From assembly GCA_036924285.1 (NCBI GenBank), contig JAYKYS010000016.1, forward strand, positions 310,001 to 374,000: a DNA stretch of 64,000 bases, read 5' to 3'. Each line of letters begins with the position of its first letter. Positions within the stretch are counted from its first letter, which is position 1. Made by a program: the position numbers and the translations under genes. The notes under the pieces were generated by a model that was not told the origin of the DNA, did no database searches, and saw nothing but the letters and a program-made list of their open reading frames with translations. The stretch comes from Asterella californica (Eukaryota > Streptophyta > Marchantiopsida > Marchantiales > Aytoniaceae). Below, piece by piece: positions 20,508 through 32,946 of this stretch.

Positions 20508-22440
20508 CTAGTAGCATGTCTTGATCTTCGACTCCATGGACACATCAACCGCCTCTCGCTGAACCACCTCAGCACTAGAGGTAACAACATCCTCGCTCTC
20601 ACTTAGCGTGGCCGCCAACTGGAACACTGGAGCCAAGCTGACTCCCAATGCTCTCATATCCGTGGCTGAAAATAGTGGGGCTCGTAAAACTGTTGTAGCC
20701 GCCCCCAACATTGGGTTTGACGTCGCGTCTACAGACGTCAAAGGTTGACTCACATCACCTCCACTCCTGGATGTCGATGTCTCCAACTCCACTACACCAT
20801 CGATAGGTCGTTTAGGAACCATAGAAGTGGTCCTCAATACCTCCGATAGAGTGAACGACTGAGGAAGCTTGCCCTGTCTACCAGCCTCCCCGCGTTGTGG
20901 ATCCAACTCCACTGACGTACCTCGTGGTTCAGAGATACGTACTACTCTCCGAGTCACTGTCGCAGATGTCTCAGTCTGCGCCACACCAACCATGAAGTCG
21001 AAGTCACCTCCTTCTCCTCCATAAGACGTGGAAGCTTCTGTTCCACCAGATCTCCGCTGAGCCATAGTCATACTAGCTATCCTCTGTTCCAACTGCTCAA
21101 TCCGAGCAGCCATACTTGCTTCTGACGCCGTAGCAGGTGATGGATCGACTGGTCCTCTCCCAAGTGCTGGACCTCTATCTCCACGGCCTCCCTGAGCTCC
21201 TCCGCCTCGTCCATGATCAGTCTTCTCTTGCCGTAGCTCCGGATGGAGATCAAAACAACGATCACTATTGTGATCTGGTCGCCCGCAATGCTCACACTGC
21301 TTAGGCACCGCTTGAGACGTTTCAGATGTCTCATAACTATCTCTCTTTTGTGGACAATCCTTGTGCTGATGAGGACCATCACACGTCCAGCAAGGACCTG
21401 CTTGCTGCTGACTAGAGAAGGACGGCATGAGCTTCTGCCCACCAGATCCTCCAACACCTCCATGGGATCATGAGTGTTCAGCACGATCCTTATCCCCACC
21501 ACCACCACGCTGTTGCGCAACCTGTGATCCTCGAGAAGAGCTGGTCGCCCCATGTGATGCGTCCCTGCTGAACCCGGCAACCTCTACCCTCTCCTCTATC
21601 ATGTTGAGCTCTATCCGCTCAGCCAAACCAAAGACAACTGCCAATGTCGGAACGGTGTCTCTAAGGGGAGTGGTATCTCTGACTCTCATACGCAACTCCC
21701 TGTTTAGTATCCCATACCAGAACTGAACTGCTTGTGCTTCTGTCACCCCTTGGGTAACGCTGATCAACCGCCTCTTGCGATTAAACGCCTCGCGTAGGCT
21801 CTCTCCAGTCTTCTGCTAGAACTCCTGCAGACTCCTCAACTTGTCGATCCGCACACCTTGATAGTTCTTCCTCAAATAATGAAAGAACTGAACCACAGGG
21901 TTAAACCCAGGTGGTATCCCGCTCGCACTACCACCTGCTCCACTACTAGTGGACGCACCGTTGGTAGCAGGTACTCCGCCACCCGTGGATGTACCACTGC
22001 TATTGGCACCCGAAGGTCGTAGGTGCTACACCTCCAAAAACTGCAGCAGTAGTGATAGAAACGTAGTTGAGAGACCAATGTTGTCTCCACAACTCGATCT
22101 CAACACCGTAGTCTCGCCTGAATTCGTGGTAATCATCCATCGGCGGTCCCTCCAAGTATTGAAACAAACCCTTTCACGCCATGAAAGGTGTAAACAGCTA
22201 TGGGTTACGCATCTGCTGCAGGTCGCACCAACTGTCAAACTCCTGAATGAAGTCATCCAGCTCAATGGTACCCACCGTACTCGAGTAACGTCGAGGCCTC
22301 TTCGTGGTCCCATAGATCTCGTCCATGTCCCACAATAACGATGTGGTGACACTAGACTCACCATCAGAAAACGCATTGTCTGCGTCTGACTCGTCCTCTA
22401 GAACAACCAACGGCAATGGTGTAGGTAGTCGGTACCTCAC
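20508..22440 (-). pseudogene. Element C gag with two zinc knuckles
   Basis: Segments in order: GTIELDDFIQEFDSWCDLQQ (about 22260), then after a stop the GLFQYLEGPPMDDYHEFRRD region (about 22150), VVQFFHYLRKNYQGVRIDKL (about 21890, another frame), and 21767-21468 QAVQFWYGILNRELRMRVRD. The clean frame 21428-20508 holds two nucleocapsid knuckles: CWTCDGPHQHKDC (CX2CX3HX4C) and CEHCGRPDHNSDRC (CX2CX4HX4C), then a low-complexity tail. The protein would package element RNA. At least three frame breaks. Confidence 0.82.
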
Positions 22441-24500
22441 CCCACTTCGTGTATACCCACTGTTCGAGAAGTCTCCACCAGAACCTCCCGAGAACTTCGT
22501 GGTGATAGAATCTCACGGACACACTCTCTAACCAGAATGTCGAAATCCCCATCATCACCGTAACTACAACTTGTCTATCTCCGCTCCTACTAAGCTCACC
22601 TATCCTCTACTAGGATAGTCAAGGTAAGGGCAACTTGTACCTGCCATCACCGCAAGCAGCCTCTCACGGTCTGTTGGTCGTCACTCCAATTGCACCGTGA
22701 GAGAAACAAAGATAGTTTGACTGGTTATCACTCCAGCATCACTACCGACAACACACTAGAGTGAACTCACTCTGGAAATCAAGCGCCAACACAAGCAAAC
22801 ATGGCGCACAAACAAGAAGCAGAATATAGAGAGGTTCCAACCACAAGAAGTCCAAACGATAACCTTCCACACTCAAACATTCACATAAAGAGAAATCCAG
22901 CCCCACCCGGACTGACGCGTCTTCTTCAGTGACCACATGCACAATATATGGTCAACGATTGTTATAACCTATACCTAAGGTCACTAACTAGATGTCCATA
23001 TCTCTAGTAGCTCCAAAAATATCAACGTGATAGCTCTACTAGCTCATTCAAGACAACTGCCACCAACTGCCTCCATACACGTCTTTTCGGTATATGCAAA
23101 CACTACCACAACAGCAGCTTTCCCTTAGTACTCTGGGGTCGCCCTACCACTCCTCTAGGAACGTGCGAGCATGTCTCCTACTACCTTAAACCAACCCCTA
23201 AGTACTTGCACGCATCCCTGTAAGACATCAAGAGCTATTGGTCTAGTGGTACAACCAAAGCTAAGACTACAGAGTTAAACGTCCAAGTCCAGAAATAGTG
23301 TTGGGATGGGGGACCTACTGATTTTACACTTCCCACACAACTGAAACTTGGATACCTCTCTCACGCACGTCAGCAAGCTGGCTTGCGACGGGCGCGGGCG
23401 CGGGCTCCGTCTCCGCACTTCGCTCTCACGCCTCCGCACTCACGCACCTCTGCTCCTCGAAATCAGCCAATTTGACACTCGCAGACGGGATTACGTCAGA
23501 TTTCGACCAACCCGCGAATTTCTTCGGCTTGTAACTTCGTCGATCCTTCACCAAATTGAACGATTTTTTGTGCGTTGGTTTTGTTTTCCCCGGGCGCACC
23601 TACTGCACTCTTCAGAACCAAAGATTGTCGACCCACGCCAACCTAACACTCGCCAACGCACTTCTGCCGACCTAAAATCCGTCGCAAAACTCGTCACCAG
23701 AAATTTTGACTTCTCATAATCCACAAACGGCTCGACCAAACTTCGTGAAACTTCGTGCACTAGGATCGTCTTCCCAGCGCGCTTCCAACGAGCCCACATT
23801 GATCTGACATTGTCGACTATTTCGTCTGCCACGTCCAAATGCGCACTTCAGTTCGAAACAGGTCACTTCAACACATTTCTTCAAATTTCAGCAGCGCTTC
23901 CGCATTATGTCACCACCAGATCGACTGAGAACAGGTTCAGACGACACCCATCCACACAGCGATCGATCACAACACCAAAACGAGCCACTCCACGCACACG
24001 TGCACCCGCAAATCGAAGATATCAGCGATCTGCCAACTCCGGAGATACCACCGACAGTAATCCGCGACCTGAAATCCCTCAACCAGGCCTCGCAATCTAA
24101 GTTCTTCAAGTGATAACAAGATATGTACTCACTCCACCATGCCAACTGGCTCTAGACAATCACTACAGTCGAGCCAAATCCACTCTGTGCTCGCAGAGAA
24201 TCTAGATATCACTCACAAGACTACCCACCATAGCCAGAAGCTTGAAGGCTCAACTTGAAGAACTGAGGTCTCCAAGCCCTACCTGTGAAGTATACCCCTT
24301 GTGGGCACTCCCACCAACTTGTCCTAACTACACTAACGGTCTTACCGGGATTCCTCACTTCACACTCGGTCAACTTAGTTGAGTAGCCAAACTGACGTGA
24401 CAACCTAGAAACGTTGATCCGCTTCGTGTCTTGCGTTCCTCCTCAAGCGTCCAGCCTTCAGCCGTTACCTCAAGTTCTCGCTCATCGGAGCGTTCGCTCT
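22441..24500. other. Probable leader or eroded LTR of element C
   Basis: About 2 kb right of the element C gag without recognisable protein similarity. GC content is higher than in the intergenic regions, and a CG-rich patch (GGGCGCGGGCGCGGG) lies near 23391. If element C still had a 5' LTR it should be here, but I found no repeat of the putative 3' end at 13013 and no clear primer site. A sequence resembling a primer site (minus TGATATCAGAGC) occurs at 24487-24498. Confidence 0.35.
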
Positions 24501-25771
24501 GATATCACTTTCCGTGCACCTACCACCTTGTTGCATCAGCGGAAGCTCTTGCTCAGTAGGTCGCAAACTTTACACCACTAACCTGCAAACACAATCACAA
24601 GTTAGCGTCCATGCACCACTTATCTTATTTCAGTTTGATCCGGACTGGAGCCAGACTGTCTCCCTAACCATCAAGCTCAGCCATCCTAAGTCCCGACCTA
24701 GACCCGCCTAGGTCGGTCTCAAAACATGAGCAAGTCACAAGATGACTTGAGACGGACTTCTCATAAAATCCAGGGCCCTAAACGGTGCCTCCAACACACC
24801 TAACGGTCCAACCGCCCGTGATGTCCGTTTGGGTCTAGGCTCTCGAAGGGTGGTCTAACCCGCCGACTCGTTTGTTAGTCTTGCCCCAGCCCTTACAACG
24901 TTCCTAAGTCCTGACGTCCAAGTCTGGACGAGAATGTGCCTTGGAACCGGTCCAGCCATCACCTCATGCCTCTAGAATCCACCTGTCGCACCCTGAGGTC
25001 GGGTGACTCGTCGTGCTCCACTTAGGTATCGAGCCCCACTCATATATACTTCTGGGGATCGGCGGCCTCGCCTTCCTCTTTGGTCCCTGAAAATTATATC
25101 ACAATCCGATCGTGGTTCGACCATAACTCTCAGCTCGGAGGTCAATCGATCTACATATCACTGGAAAGCTCTCGCCGAGACTTTTTCAATGATACCTCAC
25201 TCGTCCAGAGATCTTACGTGGAGCTCCGTCCACGACCTACAACGTCCCTGGAGCTCCAACACTTAGTCATTTTTCGAAAACCCGTGGTCTAGATCCAGAC
25301 CCGAACCACGGCCTGTTTGCGTCTCGGACCCACATCTCGGTCTCACGTTTTGGACCCACGTCTCAGACTCATGTTTCGGTCCGTTCCCAGACTCGTCCCT
25401 TTAGGTCAGCGTTTGTCTGGGGTCCTCTTGGAGTAGACCCTTATGTCCTAACCCAAGGTTCCAACCTTGGTTCAAAGAACCACTTAGGGTTCATCTGATC
25501 TCCACTTCCCGGCCAAGCCGTTAAGTCCTACTCGCAGCTTTCACAACCTAGCGCAAGTCCGCTAGGGTTCTGTTGTTCGCGTCTGCGCCCGATCTTGAGA
25601 ATGATGATTGCGGCACTTGGGCACCCCGGCAGGAGGACATCTTACTCCGTTCCTCTGCTGCCTATACGTATCCAAGGGGACCTAGCAGAAGATCAGTTGG
25701 CGAGGTATGAACCAACAAGATAGCACGAGATAAAGGAGGAGACCTCGAGAGACGACGACCGAGTCGCGGCC
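24501..25771. other. GC-richer untranslated stretch upstream of the coiled-coil ORF
   Basis: No convincing coding frame. It contains a degenerate tandem at 25315-25390, where units like GGACCCACGTCTC and CGGTCTCACGTTT recur. Composition matches the ORF that follows more than the surrounding AT-rich DNA, so it may be its leader or an LTR. I could not delimit termini. Confidence 0.35.
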
Positions 25772-27342
25772 ATGACTCCTCCTCCCACTCTAGTGCCGCA
25801 GATGAGACCAGACACTCATCAGAAGACGCTTTTGGTGAGAGAAGATGACTTCAATGGTTCGGAAGACGCGACACCACCGAGGAAGATGAGACCTATGAGC
25901 GTGCTTAGGAAGACCACCTCCTTCTCGATCATTCACTCTGGATCGGAGTCCGACTTTCAGGAGGAGCCACTGAGTGCCCGAGCTGCACAAAAGACCGCTT
26001 CTGCAACTATACGGAGTCTTCCGAAGACTCTAGAAGACACAGGTTGGATGGACATTCTTGCTGTGATGCGAGGAAGCACACTGAAGAGAACCGCTTCTGT
26101 CGTGAGAAAGAATCTTCCACCTCGGAAGATGAGAAGAGTAGTACTTCTCGCGCGTAGAAGAGAAGATCACAGCGATGGAAGAGACATCCTTGTCTCTGGA
26201 AGACAAGGAAGACACCTCCGATCGGATTGTGGAGATGAACTTGTCTTCCGCGAGAAGAAGGTTTGAGGAATTCAGCGCCTTCTTCCATTCGGAGATTCAG
26301 CCAGCTATGGAGTTGGTGGAGAAGCGCACGATGGTTCAGGAGAAGCCACTGCGACCTGGATTCGATCTACGCACCTTGATACAGCAGGAAGAAGTCCAGA
26401 AGAAGGTAGAAGCCAAGCCAACCTCCGCACCACGGAGAAGCTTACCGCGAGGTACAAGGCGGAAGCAACCGCTTCTGCCAAGGAGTCAGCACAGCTGAGG
26501 AAGAGCAACCAGGAGTTGCATGCACGTCTACAGCAGCGTGATCAGGAGGTCATGCGGGTCAGAGGTAAGATCACCACCCTCGCAGAGGAGAAGACAACAT
26601 GGAAGACACTGCGGGAAGTCGCAGAAGCACAGGCTGCAGCAGAGAAGACGCAGCGGAAGCAACAGAAGCTCGCGCGCAGGGATTGCTAACACAGACGATG
26701 GAAGCACTTCGCAAGAGGTTCAACTTCACCTCGGGTAGGAAGCTTCTCACCCTAGCTAGGGAGTGGGATGACGATTCCAGAGCAATGTTAGTGAAGTGCA
26801 AGAAGAGTATGTTCCGTTACCTGGATCGGCAGATTGAGGACCTGAAGACGCTTTATGGTCTTCCTTCGATTCCACCATCAGCGGCTACATCTTCCCATAC
26901 TCCAAGACCAGCGATCGAGACAGATTTGGAGAAAGAGGAGTTCGACCTCGCTGTCCACTTGGTAGTGACAGCGTTGGAAGCCGAGAAGATTGCAGAAGAA
27001 GCCCCGGAAGACAAGGTGTCTTCTGGAAGACAGGAAAAAGAGTTGTCTTCTCATGTGTTTCGAGTGGAGGAGGTGACTTCCTCGGGCCACTGCGAGGTCA
27101 CCACAGCTCCTAACGTCGAACAAGTATCACAAAAGAGCGAGGAAGCGCAAGTCGACTCAGCTTCCCAGAAGACGCTTCCGTCTTCCGACGCCGCACCAGC
27201 TGAGCAAGCCACGAACAGAGAGGAGGAAGCCACCTCAGTCACACCCGAGGTACTCGCAGAGCTTTCCACCTTATCAGAAGCAGAGTTAGGAGTTCAGGTA
27301 GGAGCAGATCAGGAGGAGATCGCACCCCACGAATTAGAGTAG
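25772..27342 (+). pseudogene. Frameshifted coiled-coil protein, function unknown
   Basis: Three overlapping frames read in series: 25772-26160, about 26175-26420, a further frame 26420-26690 (KESAQLRKSNQELHARLQQR, DQEVMRVRGKITTLAEEKTT), and 26690-27342 (KRFNFTSGRKLLTLAREWDD, KKSMFRYLDRQIEDLKTLYG). The middle is a long, highly charged coiled coil. The end is acidic and rich in Glu and Ser, with stop at 27340-27342. No catalytic or zinc motif is visible. Purine-rich repeats around GAAGAC run through it. It may be the structural ORF of a retroelement, since both neighbours are retroelements, or a captured host gene. I do not recognise the family. At least two frameshifts mark it as a pseudogene. 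Confidence 0.55.
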
Positions 27343-27823
27343 ACATCAAGCATAGAAGACAAGTTGACTTGTCTAAACTTGATAGGAATCGAAATTACTA
27401 TCTTAGGAAGTGGCAGTTTACTGATAAAATTAGATGACTATCCATGTGACAGAGTAGGCAGCGCATGAGTAGGAAATAAGTTTCTAAACCAAGGCAGAGA
27501 GCCGACTGCATGTGAGGTGGTGGCTTTCTGACAGTCCCCCATCTCCTCCTGGTTGCAAGTGAGGATTGGAGAGAAACTCTCCCTTGCGTCTCAAGGCATA
27601 TGTATAAGTTAGAATGTAGAGTAAGATTCAGTGTGCACTAAAACATATTATTGTACGTACACAGTGGGGAGACTCATGTGAGAGATAGTGTACGCACATT
27701 ACACCCAATGCTAGAGACATACGAATAGATTTGGATTACACCGGAGGGGTCTACATTCTTGCTTCCAGCAATGGATCGAAGATGTGGACAGAGATAATGG
27801 GCAATTTAGAGCAGGGAACGGCA
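27343..27823. other. Non-coding spacer
   Basis: 480 bases between the coiled-coil pseudogene stop and the end of the next gag. No ORF, repeat or motif that I can support. Confidence 0.4.
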
Positions 27824-29290
27824 TCATCGTGTAGTCCTTTTGCTTAGCTGGTGTGCCGAGGAGTAGGAGCAGGAAGTAGCGGGAGTGAGCTTCCCGACAC
27901 TAATGTGCCTTCTTCTCGGAGAATGGATTTTGGATTTGAGTGCAGAAGCTTTGTCTGTGTCATCTAGGCAGTGGACTTTCTCAAATTCACACCCAATTGT
28001 ACATGGGAAGCATTCTTCTTGAGTGGCGGTGATTGTTAGAAGTTGTGTAGAGTCGAAGCTTGTCTCATCCAATGGAGCACTTAAGATCCACGTACAGACA
28101 GTCCTATGGATAAGCGATCCCAGAAGGTATATCTTATGAAACCTATCAATTGGTACAGATCCAGATGATGATGGCTCCGCTGCTCTTCTCCTTGTAATTC
28201 TTCGACGATCACTGTCAACAGGTGCTCCTGCATCTAAGTCAAAAGCATCTTGTCGTCTTTTGTCTTCTATAATTGCATCTTGTTCATTGCTAGCTTCCAA
28301 AATTGCTCGAACAGAAGTTGCATCTACAAGTTCCTTCCATCCTATACCTCTCTTAATAATTTCTATGTCTCTCTTCATCATTTCAACTGAAACTTCAGCA
28401 GCTTGCTCAACCATAGTTGGATTAGAGCGCACTTCAACTCTTCTTGTATATAGATCAGCTTTTGCAGAACCTGCAATCATTGTTGTAGTGTTCACATCAA
28501 TAATGCTAGAAGTAAACTCCTCATCCCTCCTCTTCCAAAATGAGTGTTCAGAAGTTGCCCAATGGCGGTTAGATGCAACATGTTGTTCTGATAATTGACC
28601 ACGCCTTCTCGCAAAGAAACCGCTAAGTCTTGGCAATCTCCTCTGAGATTATCTAGACTATCACACCAAATACATCTCATGTAAATGTTCTCCCTCCAAG
28701 TCGAACACCTGGTGCGGTTGGTCGCTGATCTCTCTTCAGATCTGCCATCTAAACTATTAAATCTCTCAACTGTTGAGTCAGCTCTTCAATCAAGTTATGT
28801 TGATTTTGATTTTCAACAAGTCGTTGTCTAAGACCTCTCTGTGTTGGAACAAGCATTACAAGTGCATGAGGAATCCCAACAAAGACTTGGGAAAATATAG
28901 GAGGAACTATTGAGACTTGAGAAGCCACTCGTTGTTCTGACAAAGTCGTTATATCTAGTTGTCCAACTATTGCCATCCTACCACGACGTAGTCTTGCAAG
29001 AGTAGGTACTGCTTCTTCCATTCTTCTCCAATCAGATGTAACTCTTTCCTCTTCTCCAAGATAACCTAACATAGAGCAAAACCTTCTGCTGTAAATTCAT
29101 CCATGGTCCCCAAGAACAACTCTATCTTTCTAGAATCCAGCGTCAACTTTTTCATATCAGAAAGATGCGAGTACCTCTTATCAAACTCATGGATCAACTC
29201 ATTGAGTCTCATGGAACGTCCAAGTTGACGCTCCATCCAATCAATAAATGTTCTCTTGGTGACTCTATCAAAATCTTCTTCTAGAAATTC
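27824..29290 (-). pseudogene. Element E gag (internally deleted, broken)
   Basis: From right to left: RVTKRTFIDWMERQLGR and RLNELIHEFDKRYSHLSD (29280-29150); 29072-28749 including HNLIEELTQQLRDLIV; the zinc-knuckle segment MRCIWCDSLDNLRGDCQDLA (28680-28492, CX2CX4-x-x4C with Asn at the His position); and 28636-27824. Each has a partner in the plus-strand gag at 56999-58700, so both belong to one family. The first third of gag is absent: the primer-binding site runs directly into the middle of the capsid domain. No pol sequence follows on the left, so the element is truncated. Confidence 0.8.
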
Positions 29291-29310
29291 CTCTCAATGG
29301 AAGCACCAGA
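29291..29310 (-). promoter_or_regulatory. Primer-binding-site region of element E
   Basis: The minus strand reads TCTGGTGCTTCCATTGAGAG directly after the LTR end. The same sequence with one change (CACTGAGAG) follows the LTR end at 56930 in element I. The two flanking LTRs differ, so conservation of this 20-mer points to a function. It is not the initiator-Met type found at 694-705; I cannot name the tRNA. Confidence 0.7.
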
Positions 29311-30611
29311 TGTTGTGGAGAGAGTCTTTCTAAGAGAGAGCGGACCTTCTGTTTGTGATTGATTGTGAGAGCGATCAAAAGAAAAACATAGTCTCTTGTA
29401 GCCACCAAGGTCAATCAGACACTCAAATCTGTGCAAATAGACTTTTTGAAACTCAAAAATATGTATTCACGTCTCAGTTTTGCAATTAATGTTCTCAGCG
29501 ATCACACAATCTTTCCTTCTCTCTCTTGTGCACATCGTCTCCTCAACTCTCTTGAATTCTCCTCAATGTCTCTTGAACTCTAGTGGTACGATGATTTACC
29601 AAGAAAACAAACCCCCTGCTAAGCAACCCTTTAGCTAAGAGGATGCCTTTATATCTTTATACAAACATTTACTTATCAAGCATCCCCCTTAGCTAAGCTG
29701 ACCCCTAGTTAAGCTAACCCCTTGTTTAATAAAATTTTCTCAACCCTCGATGTCATCTTGATGCAACCTAGACTATGAACTAAATCATGATTTTATGATC
29801 GAAGACACCGCTACAAGACCACCTCATAGGGCTTACAACCCTCTCGTAGCTATATCAAGTATCTCCCAACTCATAATCTCGGTTGCATGTGGAGGTTTAG
29901 ACCAGGAAGTCTATGTTTAAGGAGGATTAGGTCAAGAAACCTACGTTTAAGGAGGATATCAGTCCTCCGTCCTTAGATGTGCAGGACGTAGTCACACACC
30001 CAACATAGACTCCCATCCAAGAGACCAATATGTTGAGATAAGAACCAAGCGCCAAGAGGAGTTGATCCAAAGACCGCTTCTTCTATTATGAGAGTCTCTT
30101 CCACTGAGGTGGCTCCTACTTCCATTTAATAAGTAAAGAAACATATACATAAGCTTACAAAACTTGCTTTTATTCTTTTGCTAACTTTTCGGGTGTTACT
30201 TTCATTGTACATCTCCGTTTCTAATAACAAAAGAACCAAAACGATACTACTCAAGAACACTTACACGATGGTGTCATCAGATAATGAATCAGAGTCACCA
30301 ACAGAAAATGAAAGAGTTTTCTCTTTTGTCACTTTATTACACTAAAATGATGCAAACATCTATGTATAACCTTATTCCGCAAAAAATGAAAACACGTGCC
30401 TGTTCTAATCAAGAAGAGCTTTCACCTAGTACCTTCATGACTTCTTAGTAGTTTTTTGGAATATAAGCTAAGGGGCAGCTTGTCTAGCTTGGCCTTAGCT
30501 TAGCACCTGCTTAGCTTAACAAGCTCCAAGCAGCTTCTTTTACAACTACGTACACAGTGGAAGAAAAATCCTTTTGTTACTCCATTGTACAGACTATCAT
30601 GCACCACGACA
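29311..30611 (-). repeat. 5' LTR of element E (1301 bp)
   Basis: Termini TGTTG at 29311 and CGACA ending at 30611. It aligns along its length with the LTR at 61324-63505: shared blocks include the left end (GAGAGTCTTTCT), the GCGGACC segment, the CTCGATG(T/C)CATCTTGATG block, the CAACATAGACTCCC block, and the GGGGCAGCTTGTC block near the right end. It lacks the 0.5-kb minisatellite found in the other copy. It carries a long-range stem (29761-29778 with 29871-29888). Possible target duplication on the right: ACGTC; the left partner is missing. Confidence 0.82.
29761..29888 (-). other. Conserved stem-forming LTR segment, copy 1
   Basis: 29761-29778 and 29871-29888 are complementary at 16 of 18 positions. 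The same region of the related LTR (62678-62697 with 62789-62808) pairs at 19 of 20 with a different sequence. Spacing is nearly equal (128 and 131 bases overall). Pairing kept while sequence changes suggests a selected RNA structure. Confidence 0.6.
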
Positions 30612-31491
30612 ACGTCTGAAGAGAGAAAAAATTGGAGATATGTAAATGATGTTGTCGATGAAGACTTTGATGTTCAAAAAGAGATGGATTGTGGTCTTGA
30701 GCGAGATTACTAAGAGGAAAAAACTGTAGAGACGAGAGAAAGATTGAAACAGCACGTGGATAGTGATTATTCTGACAGCGATATGAACTACCCAAATAGT
30801 ACATTGGGAGTTACTTTGACAGAGCTTGAGAGTTTGAACGACAAGTTCCCCACTATTTATCTTCCAAAAGTGAAGTTGAATCATCCTAACTTTATTCCTC
30901 CAAACAAACGACTCCGATCATTTAAAGTTATATATAGTCAAATTTATACAAGTCCTATCCATATTGACACAACAACCACAGTGTTTGAGATATAAACGGA
31001 AATTATCTGTGTTAAACCTCTCTACCTCTGTTCCACTGCCACATCGACGTGACGACGAGATTGAACAAATCTTTGAGTAGAAAGTCGAAACCCAAACTCG
31101 AAACGTGGAAAAGACAAGTCCCAATGAGTCGTTAGAGGAAAAGAAACATACATCACTTATTGTGTAGTCACTCATATCGAAATCTGTAATAGACTACAAA
31201 TCTCAATTAAGAGTTGGTAAGTATATAAAGGATGATGATGACTGATGTCAAGCAGTCAAAGATCAACGTTTGGTTCAGTAATATGACAGTAGGAAAACCA
31301 TTATATACAACATAACAAGGATTGTTATTCTTTTTTAATGTCTGTGGAGTCCAATGGATGCTTCTCGCTCGTGTTGCAAACTGTCTTGGAATCACTTAAT
31401 TGGAAAAATACCAGAAGTTGGTTTATAATAAGCATTAATAACTTCATCTAATATTTTGGGTTAACTTTCACAAGTTTGTAACTTATGTTTC
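30612..31491. other. Non-coding, with a weak ORF at 30744-30995
   Basis: The 83-codon plus-strand frame contains TLTELESLNDKFPTIYLPKV, which looks like coding composition but matches nothing I know. It may be an eroded retroelement. The rest is AT-rich without features. Confidence 0.3.
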
Positions 31492-32040
31492 TCAACTTGG
31501 ATGGTTCTTTCCTTGCTGAGCAACGTTCCCTGAAGAACTCAGGTGAAAACAAGTGTCATGTTGTTTTTTAAGATTCAAAAACTAAAAATTATCACTTTTA
31601 ACTTAATGTTAATAATGTTTTGAGAGAAACAAATGGTGCGTTTGAAGCTCCAATGGACAATTGGGAGGACAAACCGTGACATTTTGAGTTGAAAATTTCT
31701 GGACAAGTTGCCCTCCTCGTACGTGTGTGTATGGTACTCTTTGATTTGAGAATTGGATAGCTGTGAAATAAAGTCTGCTTGAGTTCTCAAAAAATATATC
31801 CTTCCAAAATTTGCAGACATCTATCACATGCTATATAATAATTATTTAATTTCATGAATTCGAATTCAAACCTTATATTATATTATAATTTATTGTTTTA
31901 AATATATATAAAATATTCAATTTTTAATTTTATAACTAAATATTAATTATAGCTTTTTAAGGATTTCATATCCCTAAGGCATGTAGCAACTTTGAGGATC
32001 ATATATGATAAGTTTTGGAGCAGTTTGAGGGTCAGAAGAA
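31492..32040 (+). repeat. Direct repeat, copy 1
   Basis: Aligned with 32947-33545 from the shared start TCAACTTGG to the shared end TTTTGGAGCAGTTTGA. The copies are clearly related but diverged, with small indels and one 9-bp unit difference. No coding capacity; identity unknown. Could be a non-autonomous element or the remains of a segmental duplication. Confidence 0.85.
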
Positions 32041-32946
32041 ATAAAAAGACGTTATGTTAGTTTAAGCAAGCTTTAAAATCCAAACAAGTGAGCAAATGGA
32101 CAGATCTTCAGCTGAAACTTTTTGTGTGGGATGTCCTCCCTCCTAGGGCTTGTGCCATGATCTCAAATTGCAAGATGGTATGGATTATTCTCCTAGTAGT
32201 CTTGGGTTTTAGGTATTTTTTTATCTCATTTTTTCCAAAAAGTGAGTTGGAAGATCAAAATATGTCAAAAAAAATCTGGACTTGTCATTTGCTACTTATA
32301 ATTTTACAATTTGCAGGAATGACTTTTAAATGCTATTGGTCACCACCATTCTATTTAATGATACTTTTTAAGATCAGAATATATTAAATCCAGTATTAAA
32401 ATATAGACATAAGATTCTCTGACTCCAACCGTACACACCATAGATCATACCGTATATAACATACATAGAAAATTTCATCAAGATCTGACGGTTAAAACTT
32501 CTTCAAAGAATTATAGCTTATATATTTCAAAAAGGTTCTTCTTTTCATAACACTCTCTAGACTAATCCCATACTCAACCTTGGAGTATTCTTTGTAAAAT
32601 ATATACAAAAATCTCAAACTTTCGTCAAATACTATTGTGCTGATGGTTGACTTTCACTTGAAGGTGAAAATAATCAAAGGCATGTGGACATCCATTGCAT
32701 CCATTGGTGGTTTCGCTCCGTTTGAAACTGTCGTCGTTGCATCTTTAGCCGAAATGATCAAAATAGTCAAATAATAAAATATCAATCAAGATGAAATCAG
32801 AAGAGCATGAAACTTTGTATGATGCTTCTAAAACATATTGGAGCCTCATGCATGGTTCAAGATTCCACAAATCCGTCCGCCGCATCCTACATTTCTGAGC
32901 ATCAGCTGTTCTGCATGCAAACAAAAGTGTTCGGAATATATTTTTA
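32041..32946. other. Spacer between the two direct repeats
   Basis: 906 bases of AT-rich sequence. A 99-codon frame at 32088-32387 shows only hydrophobic low-complexity sequence. No supported gene. Confidence 0.35.

Larger units (their letters stand above)
13026..22440 (-). mobile_element. Gypsy element C encoding a DNMT3-like domain and a PHD finger
   Basis: Minus-strand coding order: gag (22440-20508), protease (20442-19637), cytosine methyltransferase (about 19618-18640), RT (18391-17517), RNase H (17516-17031, resuming 14904-14860), integrase (14896-13774) and a C-terminal PHD finger (13327-13193). Removing the LINE at 14905-17022 leaves about 7.3 kb, a normal size for a gypsy with an extra domain. 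Several stops and frameshifts show a dead copy, but segments are long enough to read each domain. A polypurine-like tract lies at the 3' side; neither LTR could be delimited. Confidence 0.85.

Noticed and set aside
24487..24498. Primer-site-like sequence (minus TGATATCAGAGC) that could mark the element C 5' LTR
   Set aside because: One mismatch to the initiator-Met site, no TG...CA terminus beside it, and 2 kb from the gag start. Too weak to define an LTR.
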